A stretch of 64,000 nucleotides of DNA from Bradyrhizobium liaoningense (GCF_018130955.1 NZ_JAFCJM010000024.1:35576-99575), one strand, 5' to 3'. Shown: positions 52,630 through 61,441, counted from the stretch's first letter. The notes: generated by a model not told the origin, from the sequence alone. Translations and numbers: made by a program.

Positions 52630-52706
52630 TGGCGATCCCGGGAAGACTCGAACTTCCGACCTACGGTTTAGGAAACCGTCGCTCTATCCGGCTGAGCTAC
52701 GGGACC
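52630..52706 (-). tRNA. tRNA-Arg (anticodon CCT)
   Basis: On the minus strand, GGTCCCG (5' end at 52706) pairs with CGGGATC to make the acceptor stem, with one G-U pair. The anticodon stem ACGGT/ACCGT encloses loop TTCCTAA, anticodon CCT, which reads AGG (Arg). The T-loop is GTTCGAGTC, and the discriminator base and CCA are encoded (GCCA, end 52630). A complete tRNA. No integrase gene is beside it. Confidence 0.95.
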
Positions 52707-52865
52707 GCGGAACCCGCGAGACAGGTTCGGCTCCCTCATAGCAGAGCGGAATTGGGATCGCCAGTCGCAAGACCGGCCGCTATCTGCCGGCCGGCTGATC
52801 GTCATACCGCGCTTGACGATTATACAATGGGCTCGGAGTGCGAACTCAGCCCAGGAGCCGCCATC

Positions 52866-53219
52866 ATGATCGAGGGCATCAGCGCCATCACATTCGCCAC
52901 TCATGACATGCGCCGTGCCGTGCACTTCTACCGCTCGCTCGGATTCGAGATCCTGCACGGCGGCGAAGCCGCGCCTTTCACCAGCTTTCGCGCCGGCACT
53001 GGCTATCTCAATCTGACGGTGCAGCCGGACAAGCGCTGGTCCTGGTGGGGGCGCGTCATCTTCTATGTCGCCGATGTCGATGCGCTCTACGAACGCGCTC
53101 TGGCGGCCGGATGGCAGCCGAGCACGACGCCGCGCGACGCCGAATGGGGCGAGCGCTACTTCCACCTCACCGACCTCGACGGCCACGAGCTCAGCTTCGC
53201 GCGGCCCCTGCGGCCTTGA
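52866..53219 (+). CDS. VOC-family (glyoxalase/bleomycin-resistance-type) protein
   Basis: A 117-residue single VOC protein. ITFATHDMRRAVHFYRSLGFEILH starts the first repeat and the second contains ERYFHLTDLDGHELSFARPL. The metal-site His and Glu are present at the usual places (His in FATHDM, Glu in GHELSF). ATG 52866 follows AGGAG. The substrate is unknown. Confidence 0.88.
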   Translation: MIEGISAITFATHDMRRAVHFYRSLGFEILHGGEAAPFTSFRAGTGYLNLTVQPDKRWSWWGRVIFYVADVDALYERALAAGWQPSTTPRDAEWGERYFHLTDLDGHELSFARPLRP

Positions 53220-53386
53220 AGCGGTCGGCTTTCGCTGCGCGCCCTCCCGATACTTGCTGGACGGCAGAATAAGTCACGCCCGCTGACCTTCGCCGAGATT
53301 CCGTGGCTCGGCCGCGGCAATTGTGGCAAGCTCGCCACGATTTCCTCTTGCCGGTTTGCACAAGGTCCAACCCAGGGAGGACGACC

Positions 53387-53680
53387 ATGGTAGCGTATGT
53401 CGTACTGGCGAACTTCACCGACCAGGGAATCCGCAACGTCAAGGACTCGCCGAAACGGGCCGACGCCTTCAGGGAGATGGCGAAGACATTCGGCGCAACG
53501 GTGAAAGAGATCGTCTGGACACAGGGGCGATATGACGTCGTCACCTTCGTCGAGGCTCCGGATGAGGCATCCATCATGTCGCTCAGCCTCAGTCTCGGCG
53601 CGCTCGGCAATGTTCGCACCGAAACGCTGCGCGCCTATTCGGCGCCGGAGATGACTAAGATCGTCGGCCAGATGCTCTAA
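53387..53680 (+). CDS. GYD-domain protein
   Basis: A 97-residue protein of the GYD family: MVAYVVLANFTDQGIRNVKDSPKRADAF and KEIVWTQGRYDVVTFVEAPDEAS, where the usual G-Y-D is GRYD. A ferredoxin-like dimer of unknown function is expected. AGGGAGG precedes the ATG at 53387. It is on the same strand as the VOC gene with about 170 bases between. Confidence 0.87.
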   Translation: MVAYVVLANFTDQGIRNVKDSPKRADAFREMAKTFGATVKEIVWTQGRYDVVTFVEAPDEASIMSLSLSLGALGNVRTETLRAYSAPEMTKIVGQML

Positions 53681-53779
53681 GAGACGCGTCGGCGCGGCCG
53701 ATCCCGTTGTCGGTCGGCGGCCGCGTGACGACGCCTGAGCACGAATCGGGATTGAGCCGGGCTGGCGGCTGGCGTCACC

Positions 53780-54736
53780 TCACGCCCTGATGTTGTTCTC
53801 GCGCACGACCTGGCCCCAATAGGCGACCTGCTTGTCGAAGAAGGCCTTGAACGGGGCCGCGTCCTCGAGCAGCAGCGTCATCTGCTGGGTTTCCTTGAGC
53901 TGGGCCGCGATCGCGGGCTCGCTCAAGATGTCCTTCACCGATTTTGCCATGGCCGAGGTGATGTCGGTCGGCGTGCCGGCGGGCGCAAAAATGCCCCACC
54001 ACGCCAGCGTCTCGAAATCCGGGAAGCCGGCTTCGATCGCGGTCTGCGTGTCCGGAAGATTCGGCAGCCGCCCGCGGCCCAATTGCAGGATCGGGCGCAG
54101 CAGGCCGGTCCCGAGTTGGGCTGCGACCAATGCCGCAGAGCCCGCGATCAGATCGACATGGCCGCCGAGCACGTCGTTCATGGCGGGGCCGCCGCCGCGA
54201 TAGGGCACGTGCTGGATCTCGACGCCGGCCTTCTTGCCGAGCACCGTCATCGCGAGATGGCCGAGCGTGCCGATGCCGACGGAGGCGTATTTCACCGCGC
54301 CCGGGCTTTGCTTGCAGGCCGCGACCACGTCGGCAAAGTTCTTGTAGGGCCGGCCGCTATTCGCCGCGATCACGTAAGGCGCGGTGCCGACGAGGAAGAC
54401 CGGGACCAGTTCGCGCTCGACGTCGACCGGCGGCTTGTCGAGGATGGTCGGGATCACCGCATGGGAATCGAAGGTCACCAGGAACGACGTGCCGTCCGCC
54501 GGGCCTTTTGCGACCTGCGCCGCACCCAGCGCGCCGGCGGCCCCGGCCTTGTTCTCGACGATCACGACACGGCCGAGCCTGGTTTGCAGATTGGTCTGCA
54601 GCAGCCGCGCCAGCGCGTCGGTCGAGCCGCCCGGCGGAAACGGCACCACCAGCGTGATTTTTGGCGCCTGCGCGAAAGCTGGCCGCATTGCCAGCACGGC
54701 CGGCGCGGCCAGCAGGGTTCGTCGCGTGATCGTCAT
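53780..54736 (-). CDS. Bug-family tripartite tricarboxylate transporter binding protein
   Basis: A 318-residue Bug/TctC-type periplasmic receptor. The N-terminus TITRRTLLAAPAVLAMRPAFAQ has twin Arg. TLVVPFPPGGSTDALARLL and ENKAGAAGALGAAQVAKGPADGTSFLV are the two conserved ligand loops, and VPYRGGGPAMNDVLGGHVDLI follows. The membrane components TctA/TctB are not in the window, as is common for Bug proteins. It is third in an operon with RraA and cupin genes, so it probably takes up an organic acid used by them. Confidence 0.92.
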   Translation of the reverse strand: MTITRRTLLAAPAVLAMRPAFAQAPKITLVVPFPPGGSTDALARLLQTNLQTRLGRVVIVENKAGAAGALGAAQVAKGPADGTSFLVTFDSHAVIPTILDKPPVDVERELVPVFLVGTAPYVIAANSGRPYKNFADVVAACKQSPGAVKYASVGIGTLGHLAMTVLGKKAGVEIQHVPYRGGGPAMNDVLGGHVDLIAGSAALVAAQLGTGLLRPILQLGRGRLPNLPDTQTAIEAGFPDFETLAWWGIFAPAGTPTDITSAMAKSVKDILSEPAIAAQLKETQQMTLLLEDAAPFKAFFDKQVAYWGQVVRENNIRA

Positions 54737-54790
54737 GTCGTCCCTCCCCTTTTGATTGCTGCCGGTTGTTCTTGTTGTGCAGCGTTGTCG

Positions 54791-55162
54791 TCAGGCCGTG
54801 CCGAAGCCTGAGCCCGCCTTCTTGTATTCCGGTCTTGGCGGACTGAAGATGTCGAGCACCCGCGCGCCGTCAGGTCCCGCGCGCATCGTATGCGGCACGT
54901 TGCCGGGCGTGCGCCAGAAATCGCCCTTCTTCACCGGAATCTCCTCGTTGCCCTGGACACGGATCGCCGAACCCTCGAGCAGCACGCCCCATTGCTCCTC
55001 GGGATGATGATGCAGCGTGCCTTCCGCGTGCGGCGCCAGCGTGACCACCGAGAGCATCGCCTGCTCGCCGGAGAAAATGCGCGTGGTGAGCCCCGGCGCG
55101 AGATCGCGGAACAGGCCGTCCGAGGGGTTGTCGAGATTGTGGAATTCATCCTTCTGGCTCAC
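54791..55162 (-). CDS. Single-domain cupin protein
   Basis: A 123-residue cupin. PHAEGTLHHHPEEQWGVLLEGSAIRV is motif 1 (H-H, E) and GDFWRTPGNVPHTMRAG motif 2 (His), so a metal site is complete. The start is a GTG at 55162 behind GGAGG. It is 18 bases after RraA and 54 before the Bug gene, in one operon. Likely a small-molecule isomerase, dioxygenase or sensor; which one is open. Confidence 0.85.
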   Translation of the reverse strand: MSQKDEFHNLDNPSDGLFRDLAPGLTTRIFSGEQAMLSVVTLAPHAEGTLHHHPEEQWGVLLEGSAIRVQGNEEIPVKKGDFWRTPGNVPHTMRAGPDGARVLDIFSPPRPEYKKAGSGFGTA

Positions 55163-55180
55163 CGCGTCCTCCCCTCCTGA

Positions 55181-55819
55181 TCAGGATTTTCCATAAGACC
55201 CCTGGTAACGGCCCTCGCGGATCGCCTTCAGCGTCTCCTCCTCGCGCGTGACTTGCGCGCGCACCGCCTCCAACAGGCCTGCGGCGATGCTTTGCGGAAA
55301 CGACACCACGCCATCCTCGTCGCCGACGATGATATCGCCGGGTGCAATCACGCAGCCACCGACCGAGACCGGCACGTTGATCTCGCCCGGGCCGCTCTTG
55401 TAGGGTCCGCGATGGATCGCCGCGCGCGCATAGACGGGAAAGTCGGATGCCGCGAGCGCGCCGGCGTCGCGGATCGCGCCGTCGATGACATAGCCCGCCG
55501 CGCCCCTGTACAGGGCGATATTGGTCATGATCTCACCGACCAGCGCGCGCGTCTCGTCGCCGCCTCCATCGACGACGATGACGTCATCGGGCCCGACCAT
55601 CTCCAGCGCCTTATGGATCGCAAGATTATCGCCGGGGCGGGTGCGGACGGTGAAGGCGACGCCGAGCAGCGGCCCGCCGCGATGGAAGGGGCGCAAGCCC
55701 ACGCAGCCCGGCAGCCGCGCGAGATTGTCAGAGATGACCGAGGTCGGGGCGCTCCGGAAGGCCTCGAGCAGATCCTTCTGCGGCTTTGCGACGCTCGTGG
55801 CCGCAATGGTGATGGTCAT
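55181..55819 (-). CDS. RraA-family aldolase-type protein
   Basis: A 212-residue RraA-like protein. AFRSAPTSVISDNLARLPG is the conserved start; VIVVDGGGDETRALVGEIMTNIALYRGAAGYVIDGAIRDA carries the G-x-x-x-A and RD motifs of 4-hydroxy-4-methyl-2-oxoglutarate/4-carboxy-4-hydroxy-2-oxoadipate aldolase, with Arg-Asp as metal and substrate contacts. Those enzymes release pyruvate in aromatic-acid breakdown. The name RNase regulator applies to a subgroup of bacteria only. First gene of the operon with cupin and Bug receptor. Confidence 0.88.
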   Translation of the reverse strand: MTITIAATSVAKPQKDLLEAFRSAPTSVISDNLARLPGCVGLRPFHRGGPLLGVAFTVRTRPGDNLAIHKALEMVGPDDVIVVDGGGDETRALVGEIMTNIALYRGAAGYVIDGAIRDAGALAASDFPVYARAAIHRGPYKSGPGEINVPVSVGGCVIAPGDIIVGDEDGVVSFPQSIAAGLLEAVRAQVTREEETLKAIREGRYQGSYGKS

Positions 55820-55961
55820 GTACGCAATTCCCTTGGGTTCGAGCGTTCAGTCAGCGCGCGCAGGCGTCGTCGACGGCAGAATGCAAAAACGCGCGCGCTT
55901 CCTTCATCCACACCGGGCGGAAGTGTAACAGCCGCAACAGTCCCTTCAAGGTACGTCCGGT

Positions 55962-56984
55962 CTAACGATCCGCCGTGCAGCCCGGCAGATCGAACAGGGC
56001 GGCGAGCCCGCATTTCGAGGTCAGCATCTTGTCGCCGTCGTGCCCGACGCCGGCGACGTCCCAGAGCTTGTGATTGGGCGCGCCCTTGTCGCGCTTGGCC
56101 ATAGCTTCCGCATAGGCATGGCCGCGCGCGTAGCGATAGGGGCCTTGCGCCTTTGCCATGCAGCTCTTGTCGAGCGCCGGATGCTCCGGATTGGTGTCGA
56201 GCGTGCCGAGCAGATAGATCACCTCGCGCTCGACATAACGCGCCTCGAGCGCGGCGGGAGTTGCGTCCGCAAGATAAGGCGGCCGTTCGTCCATGCCGTA
56301 TTTCCAGTTGTTGTAGCCCGAGCAGGATGCGGCGATCGCGCGCTCAGGCCGTTCCGCGCTGAAATAGGCGTAGGACGACGGGTTGGAGACGACATAGCGG
56401 ATCTCGATATGCTGGCGCGACAGCGTCGCCTCGCCGCGGCCCGCGATGGCGTAGCGCTGCGCGACCTGGCCGCCGCCCGAATGGCCGGCGACCACGACCT
56501 GCTTGAGGTTTGGGAAGATGCGCCGGTCGGACAGTTTTGCCAGGATCGCATCGAGCGCCTCGAACGACGACACCGGGTTCGGCGCGAGCGCGGCATCGCC
56601 GCCTTCCCAACCCTCCAGCGACCAGCGCAACGTATCGGCCGGCAGCTTGTGTGCCTCGATGTCGATCTCCGCCAGAAACTGCGGCACGATCATGAGCGTT
56701 GCCTTGCCCTCATCGCCCGCGGCGAATTGCGCCGTCGTGGCCGACTGGTAATAGACGTCGGCGTTGCGCAGGCGGCCATGCAACACGATCACGGCGCGCG
56801 AGATCGCAGGCAGCGGCAATGCCCAGTCGCTGGAGAGATAGAGCGGCAGAATGCCCTGGCTGCCGACCGCGAGCCGCGCATCCGCCACGACCTTCACGGG
56901 CTTACGATTGGGCGCGTCCTCATCGGCGCCCTGAGCATGGCTGACAAACAGGGCGATGAATGCGAGATATGTCGGCCACCTCAT
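55962..56984 (-). CDS. Exported alpha/beta hydrolase-like protein
   Basis: A 340-residue secreted protein with signal peptide MRWPTYLAFIALFVSHAQG. VIVLHGRLRNADVYYQSA looks like an oxyanion strand and VVVAGHSGGGQVAQRYA is the G-x-S-x-G nucleophile; GVGHDGDKML would bring the His. It resembles exported PHB-depolymerase/poly-ester hydrolase-like proteins without a clear family. ATG 56984 is the natural start; the upstream frame to 57404 belongs to a region antisense to the next gene. Confidence 0.8.
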   Translation of the reverse strand: MRWPTYLAFIALFVSHAQGADEDAPNRKPVKVVADARLAVGSQGILPLYLSSDWALPLPAISRAVIVLHGRLRNADVYYQSATTAQFAAGDEGKATLMIVPQFLAEIDIEAHKLPADTLRWSLEGWEGGDAALAPNPVSSFEALDAILAKLSDRRIFPNLKQVVVAGHSGGGQVAQRYAIAGRGEATLSRQHIEIRYVVSNPSSYAYFSAERPERAIAASCSGYNNWKYGMDERPPYLADATPAALEARYVEREVIYLLGTLDTNPEHPALDKSCMAKAQGPYRYARGHAYAEAMAKRDKGAPNHKLWDVAGVGHDGDKMLTSKCGLAALFDLPGCTADR

Positions 56985-57192
56985 GTCCAAGAATCCCCGC
57001 CGCTTTGAGCTATTCCAAACTCTATGCGCATGACCACGGTTGCGGCTGTGACTTGGCGGCCACGTCAAGCAAAAAATGTCAGCACTACAGTCCTGAAAAA
57101 GACCGGTTCCATGGGTGACAAATCGCCGGGAAACAGGCAAAAATTTGCCCGATTCAGTTCGGGTTGAGTTCCATATCATTTGCATCTGGTGA

Positions 57193-57810
57193 ATGGCGTC
57201 CGTGATCGCATCGCGTAGCACTGCGTTAGCTGTTGGCTTGGCTGCGGGATTCGTCCTGCTGCCTGTGCACGCCCATGCCCAATGGTGGAAGCGCGCGCCG
57301 GTCGATTTCGAGGACTGCGCCGATCGCGCCGAAAAATCTCCGACCAAAGCCGAGAAGACGGCGGCGCTCGCTGAATGCAATGCGAAATATGCCGGCCGCC
57401 GCAAGGTGGGTGGCGGCTACACCTATTACGACTTCCTCCAGGATCGCACGTTCGACATCGCCGGCCCCAATCCGACGCTGGAAGAGCAGAAGAAGATCGA
57501 CGAATCCTACGCCAGCTATCTCGGCAATGAGCGCCGCAGCAATCTCGCGGCGGAAGCCGCCGCGAAGCAGCAGCATCAAAAGCAGGAGCAGGTCCAGCAA
57601 GTCGCGTTGCGCAGCACCGAGACCGAGCGTGTGCCGGTGCCGGTCGAGCGCCCCAAGCAGCAGCAACAGCCCGCCGCAAGCAGCGACGCGCGGCCGCGAC
57701 CGAAGAATTGCGCCAAGGGCTCGTTCTCCTGCGAATGGCCGCGGCTGTCCGAGGGGCTGAACGAGTTGAAGAAACTGTTCAGCCCGCCCTCGGGCAAGAA
57801 GAAGGGCTGA
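57193..57810 (+). CDS. Exported hypothetical protein, Gln-rich
   Basis: A 205-residue protein with a signal peptide (ending VHAHAQ). The mature part starts WWKRAPVDFEDCADRAEKSPTKAEKTAALAECNAKYAGRRKVGGGYTYYDF, then a Gln/Glu-rich stretch, and ends in CAKGSFSCEW. Four Cys are present. This resembles an exported family found in Bradyrhizobium; no function can be given. Confidence 0.78.
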   Translation: MASVIASRSTALAVGLAAGFVLLPVHAHAQWWKRAPVDFEDCADRAEKSPTKAEKTAALAECNAKYAGRRKVGGGYTYYDFLQDRTFDIAGPNPTLEEQKKIDESYASYLGNERRSNLAAEAAAKQQHQKQEQVQQVALRSTETERVPVPVERPKQQQQPAASSDARPRPKNCAKGSFSCEWPRLSEGLNELKKLFSPPSGKKKG

Positions 57811-57826
57811 GCATCAGCACGGTGCC

Positions 57827-57920
57827 GTAGGGTGGACAAAGGCGCGGAGCGCCGTGCCCACCGCCATGCTCAAGGATCGAAGACGCATGAGGTGGGCACG
57901 CTTCGCTTTGCCCACCCTAC
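57827..57920. repeat. GTAGGGTGG element, copy 2 (diverged)
   Basis: GTAGGGTGGACAAAG at 57827 and GGTGGGCACGCTTCGCTTTGCCCACCCTAC-type arm ending at 57920 form an imperfect inverted repeat. It is a diverged copy of the 31-bp repeat at 38744. It separates the convergent exported protein genes. Confidence 0.7.
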
Positions 57921-57957
57921 CGCACCGATCAATCGGCACGAACGACGCACCAATCGC

Positions 57958-58164
57958 TCAGTTCGCGTGCTTCTTCTTCGAGGACTTGCGGTGCGTCACC
58001 GCCGGATTGACCGTCGCCGGCATGCTGGTCGTCGCCGAGCGGCTCTCCTGCAGCCGCCTGTCGTAGCCGGGCGACGGCGTGACCGTCGGCGGCGCGGCCA
58101 GCACCAGCGCAGGTGCGCTCACCAGCGTCATGACCAGCATCGACGCGATCAGATGAAACTTCAT
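57958..58164 (-). CDS. Small exported hypothetical protein
   Basis: A 68-residue protein: signal peptide MKFHLIASMLVMTLVSAPALVLA, then a Thr/Ser/Pro-rich stretch and a basic tail RKSSKKKHAN. An SD-like GAGGAGACG is before the ATG. It lies 18 bases downstream of the PanE-like gene on the same strand, so it may be in its operon. Unknown function. Confidence 0.65.
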   Translation of the reverse strand: MKFHLIASMLVMTLVSAPALVLAAPPTVTPSPGYDRRLQESRSATTSMPATVNPAVTHRKSSKKKHAN

Positions 58165-58182
58165 CGCACGTCTCCTCGTGAC

Positions 58183-59184
58183 CTAACCGCCCCGGATTTG
58201 CTGCGGCGTCAGTTTTGGCGGACCCTGGGCCGCCTCCTCGGCCTGCCTGATCAGCGCGACAATGCGGCGTGACAGCGGCACGTCGACGCCATGCCGCTCT
58301 GCAAGCGCAATGATCGCGCCCTGGAGGTAGTCGATCTCGGTCTTGCGGCCATGTTTCAGGTCCTGCCACATCGAGGAGCGCGCCTCGGGGTCGATCTTCA
58401 TCGTGCGTCCCAGGATCGCGTTGAAGATGGGATCGGGCAGCTTGAGCAGGAACGGGGTCCAGGCCGGCGGGATCGGCGTCGACGACACCGGCTTGATGCC
58501 GGCCGCTGTCAACACGGCCAGGCCTTCCGCCATCTGGTCGGCGAACAATCTTCGCCATTCGCGGCTCGCGAGCTGCGCGCGCAGCGGCATGTCGGACAGA
58601 GCGGTCATCGCGTTGTTCAGGTTGATGAGCAGCTTGCCATACTGCACGCCGACCATGTCTTGGCTCGCGCGCATCGCGAGCCCCGGCACCGAGAGCTGCG
58701 CCGCCGTGTCAGCCGCATCCCCCTCGAGATGGATATCGCCGGAGGTCGAGCGGTGAAAGCGCCCCTCGCCCATCGCGATGACGTTGAACGGAACCATACC
58801 GGCCAGCACGATCCGGCCCGGGAGGTGCTCGCGCAGCACGGCGACATTGCCGATGCCGTTTTGCAGACTGACGATGACGGCATCCTGCGGCGCATGCTTC
58901 GCGATCAGGTCGGCGACCTCTGCGGTGTCGGCGCTCTTCACGGTGACCAGGACCGCGCCAACACTATGAAAGATCGAGGCATCCTCGGACAGCGCAAGCC
59001 GGCCGGCGGACAATCTTTGCTCGGACCCGTCGAAATCGGTCAGCCGGAGCCCGAACCGCTCGATCTCTGTCTTGACCCGCGGCCGCACCAGGAGCGCCAC
59101 GCGCTGACCGCGCGCGGCCAGCATGCCGCCGACAAAGCAGCCGATGGCACCCGCGCCCGCCACCGCGATCGGTCGATCCGTCAC
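58183..59184 (-). CDS. 2-dehydropantoate 2-reductase family protein (PanE-like), copy 2
   Basis: A 333-residue paralogue of 44330-45304. It opens VTDRPIAVAGAGAIGCFVGGMLAARG (Rossmann) and has the Lys in MVGVQYGKLLINLNNAMTAL, the catalytic position. The start is GTG at 59184 (second of two GTG codons), with AGGGA at the right distance. Residues around DPEARSSMWQDLKHGRKTEIDYLQGAI match the family's substrate end. Not next to pantothenate genes. Confidence 0.85.
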   Translation of the reverse strand: MTDRPIAVAGAGAIGCFVGGMLAARGQRVALLVRPRVKTEIERFGLRLTDFDGSEQRLSAGRLALSEDASIFHSVGAVLVTVKSADTAEVADLIAKHAPQDAVIVSLQNGIGNVAVLREHLPGRIVLAGMVPFNVIAMGEGRFHRSTSGDIHLEGDAADTAAQLSVPGLAMRASQDMVGVQYGKLLINLNNAMTALSDMPLRAQLASREWRRLFADQMAEGLAVLTAAGIKPVSSTPIPPAWTPFLLKLPDPIFNAILGRTMKIDPEARSSMWQDLKHGRKTEIDYLQGAIIALAERHGVDVPLSRRIVALIRQAEEAAQGPPKLTPQQIRGG

Positions 59185-59338
59185 CACCTGTCCCTGCTCC
59201 TCGGTGTCGTTCCCAACTTCGATAGCAAAGGTCGTGCCTGCTGCCCATCGTTCGGTTGTACCAGAGGGCGCCTTGTAACCGTCATGAGAGGCCAATATGT
59301 TTTCGTCCCAGGGGCATGTTCAGCGGCAGGAGATCACC

Positions 59339-59932
59339 ATGGGTCTACTCGACGTCCTCAACGGCATGCAGAACGGCCCCCGCGGGCCGAGCGCACCGAG
59401 CCCGCAGGGCTCAGCTGAATCCTCCGGCGGCATGTCACCGATGACCATGGCGCTGCTCGGCCTGATCGCCTGGAAAGCCTTCAAGCATCTGACAGCAGGC
59501 CAGCCCGAAGCTGCGCCGCAGCCACGCTCTCCGCTGCCGCCGCAGACACCTGCGAATGCGGGCGGCGGGACCGTCGCGGCTGGCGGCGGCATGAGCGACC
59601 TGCTCAAGGGCGGCCTCGGCGGCCTGCTCGCGGGCGGCGCGGCCGGCAGCGTGCTCTCGGGCGGTCTCGGCGATCTCCTCAACCAGTTGCAGCAGAGCGG
59701 CCATGGCGACACGGCTAGCACCTGGGTCGGCAAGGGCGAGAACAAGGCGATCGCGCCGGGAGATCTCGCCAATGCGCTCGGCGCCGATCAGATTCAGAGC
59801 CTGTCCGCGCAGAGCGGCCTGTCGCGCGACGACCTGCTCGCCGGTCTCAGCCAGTATCTACCGCAGGTGGTTGACCACCTGACGCCGGACGGACGGCTGC
59901 CGACCGAGAACGAGCTGTCGGGCAGAATCTGA
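59339..59932 (+). CDS. YidB-like (DUF937) protein
   Basis: A 197-residue protein of the YidB/DUF937 type: MGLLDVLNGMQNG, a hydrophobic Gly-rich middle (SDLLKGGLGGLLAGGAAGSVLSGGLGDLLNQLQQSG), and the conserved HGDTASTWVGKGENKAIAPGDLANALGADQI end. Role unknown. GCAGGAG precedes the ATG at 59339. About 40 bases later the GlsB/YeaQ gene starts, probably in one transcript. Confidence 0.88.
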   Translation: MGLLDVLNGMQNGPRGPSAPSPQGSAESSGGMSPMTMALLGLIAWKAFKHLTAGQPEAAPQPRSPLPPQTPANAGGGTVAAGGGMSDLLKGGLGGLLAGGAAGSVLSGGLGDLLNQLQQSGHGDTASTWVGKGENKAIAPGDLANALGADQIQSLSAQSGLSRDDLLAGLSQYLPQVVDHLTPDGRLPTENELSGRI

Positions 59933-59970
59933 TTGAGATACGATCTGATCAGAGCAAGGGGAGCGCGGAC

Positions 59971-60237
59971 ATGAGCGGGATTCTCTGGATCATCATCGTC
60001 GGCTTCGTCGCCGGCCTCATCGCAAAATGGCTGTCGCCGGGACCGAACAATCCCCAGGGCTTCATCCTCACAACCGTCCTCGGCATCGCCGGCGCATTCC
60101 TCGCGACCTGGATCGGCCAGGCCATCGGCCATTACAGCCTCGACCAGGGCGCCGGCTTCATCACCGCCACCATCGGCGCGGTGGTGGTGCTGTTCATCTG
60201 GCACCGGCTGGTAGCGAGCGGCGTGATCAAGGGGTGA
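59971..60237 (+). CDS. GlsB/YeaQ/YmgE-family membrane protein
   Basis: An 88-residue protein with three helices: ILWIIIVGFVAGLIAKWLSPG, QGFILTTVLGIAGAFLATWIGQAIG, and FITATIGAVVVLFIWHRLVASG. The glycine-rich packing and the length fit the family, which is linked to stress response without a known mechanism. AAGGGGAGC precedes the ATG. Confidence 0.92.
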   Translation: MSGILWIIIVGFVAGLIAKWLSPGPNNPQGFILTTVLGIAGAFLATWIGQAIGHYSLDQGAGFITATIGAVVVLFIWHRLVASGVIKG

Positions 60238-60279
60238 CGGCGCAAGCCGTCGCGGGGAAGCGGCAAGCTGCTTCCCAAC

Positions 60280-60391
60280 GTCATGCCCGGGCAGAAGCGC
60301 GAAGCGCGTCTTCGCGCTAGATGTCCTGGGCATCCACGTTCTTCGTCCCACGCGGAGGCGCGTGGATGGCCGGGTCAAGCCCGGCCATGAC
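60280..60391. repeat. GTCATGCCCGGGC element
   Basis: Ends GTCATGCCCGGGC (60280-60292) and GCCCGGCCATGAC (60379-60391) are inverted repeats with one mismatch, and the interior has hairpins (GCGCGAAGCGCG, CCACGCGGAGGCGCGTGG). It is another dispersed family, close to the GTCATTCCGGGG ones, between convergent genes. Confidence 0.7.
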
Positions 60392-60407
60392 GACGGTGAG
60401 AGTTCAA

Positions 60408-61193
60408 TCACGTAATCAGGTGCATCCCCGCATCCATGCGCACGATCTCGCCGGTCATGTTGCTGGAGGCGGCCGTCGCCAGGAAGCAGACGAGTTGCGC
60501 GATATCCTCGGCCTGTGAGGCAACCTTCAGCGGTACGCGTGAAACCACGGTGTCGCGTACCTGTTTTGCCGCTTCCTCGCCGCGGCCCTTGGTGAACCAG
60601 GGCGTGTCGATATAGCCGGGGCACACCGTGTTGACGCGGATCAGGGGCGCGAGCGCGCGCGACAGCGACAGCGTCATCGTGTTCAGCGCACCCTTGCTCG
60701 CCGCATAGGCGATCGACGAGCCGACGCCGCTGATGCCGGCAACCGACGACACGTTCACCACAGCCGACGGCCGGCCCGACGCCTTCGCACCCGCTTCCAG
60801 CAGGCTGCGCGCGGCGCGCACCATCTGGAACGGGCCGATGGTGTTGACGCCGTACACCCTTTGGAAATCTTCCGCCGACAATCCGTCGAGATCGGCATGC
60901 GCGACGTGCTTGGTGGTGCCGGCATTGTTGACGAGCACGTCGAGCCGGCCCCAGCCGGCCGCCGCCGCGACGATTCTGCGGCAGTCTTCGTCGCGCGAGA
61001 CGTCGCCCTGCGCGACGAGCACTTCCGCCGCGCCCGCCCCGCGGCAGACTTCGGCGGTCGCCTCGGCCTCGTTCTTGCTCGACGAATAGTTGATGACAAG
61101 CCGCGCTCCGCCCCTGGCGAGAATTTCCGCGGTCGCAGCCCCAAGCCCGGATGCGGACCCCGTCACGATTGCGCACAAGCCGTCGTTAGCCAT
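60408..61193 (-). CDS. Short-chain dehydrogenase/reductase
   Basis: A 261-residue classical SDR. TGSASGLGAA is the cofactor motif, NNAG follows, and the catalytic triad is Ser in VVNVSSVAG, Tyr and Lys in SSIAYAASKGAL. The Ser-Ser-Lys after the cofactor strand (VINYSSSKNE) suggests NADPH. Likely oxidises or reduces a hydroxyacyl group; a beta-oxidation link to the divergent acyl-CoA dehydrogenases is possible. Confidence 0.9.
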   Translation of the reverse strand: MANDGLCAIVTGSASGLGAATAEILARGGARLVINYSSSKNEAEATAEVCRGAGAAEVLVAQGDVSRDEDCRRIVAAAAGWGRLDVLVNNAGTTKHVAHADLDGLSAEDFQRVYGVNTIGPFQMVRAARSLLEAGAKASGRPSAVVNVSSVAGISGVGSSIAYAASKGALNTMTLSLSRALAPLIRVNTVCPGYIDTPWFTKGRGEEAAKQVRDTVVSRVPLKVASQAEDIAQLVCFLATAASSNMTGEIVRMDAGMHLIT

Positions 61194-61441
61194 CCGGGAT
61201 ATCCTCTCTCTTGTTCTGTTTGCGGCGCCTTGTTTAGCGAGTTTGGCGACGCCTGCAAATCGACCATACTCCGCTAAGCGGAATTCTTCCCATGCCGCCG
61301 CCGCAGATGGGCTTGCGAACAGCGCTTGTCAGGACGATGGCTTTTTCCGATCATCGGGCGCAAGAAGACTTGCTTAAGAAGACTTGGCATGCCCGTCCTT
61401 CAGCCGGACGGGTCTTGCCCAAGCAAAACACGGGGAACGCT

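Noticed and set aside
52630..52706. The tRNA-Arg gene as attachment site of a genomic island
   Set aside because: No integrase, direct repeat of the tRNA end or change in gene content is seen on either side.
53765..55819. RraA as the E. coli-type regulator of RNase E
   Set aside because: The sequence keeps the aldolase residues and the operon holds an organic-acid receptor and cupin, so a metabolic role is more likely.
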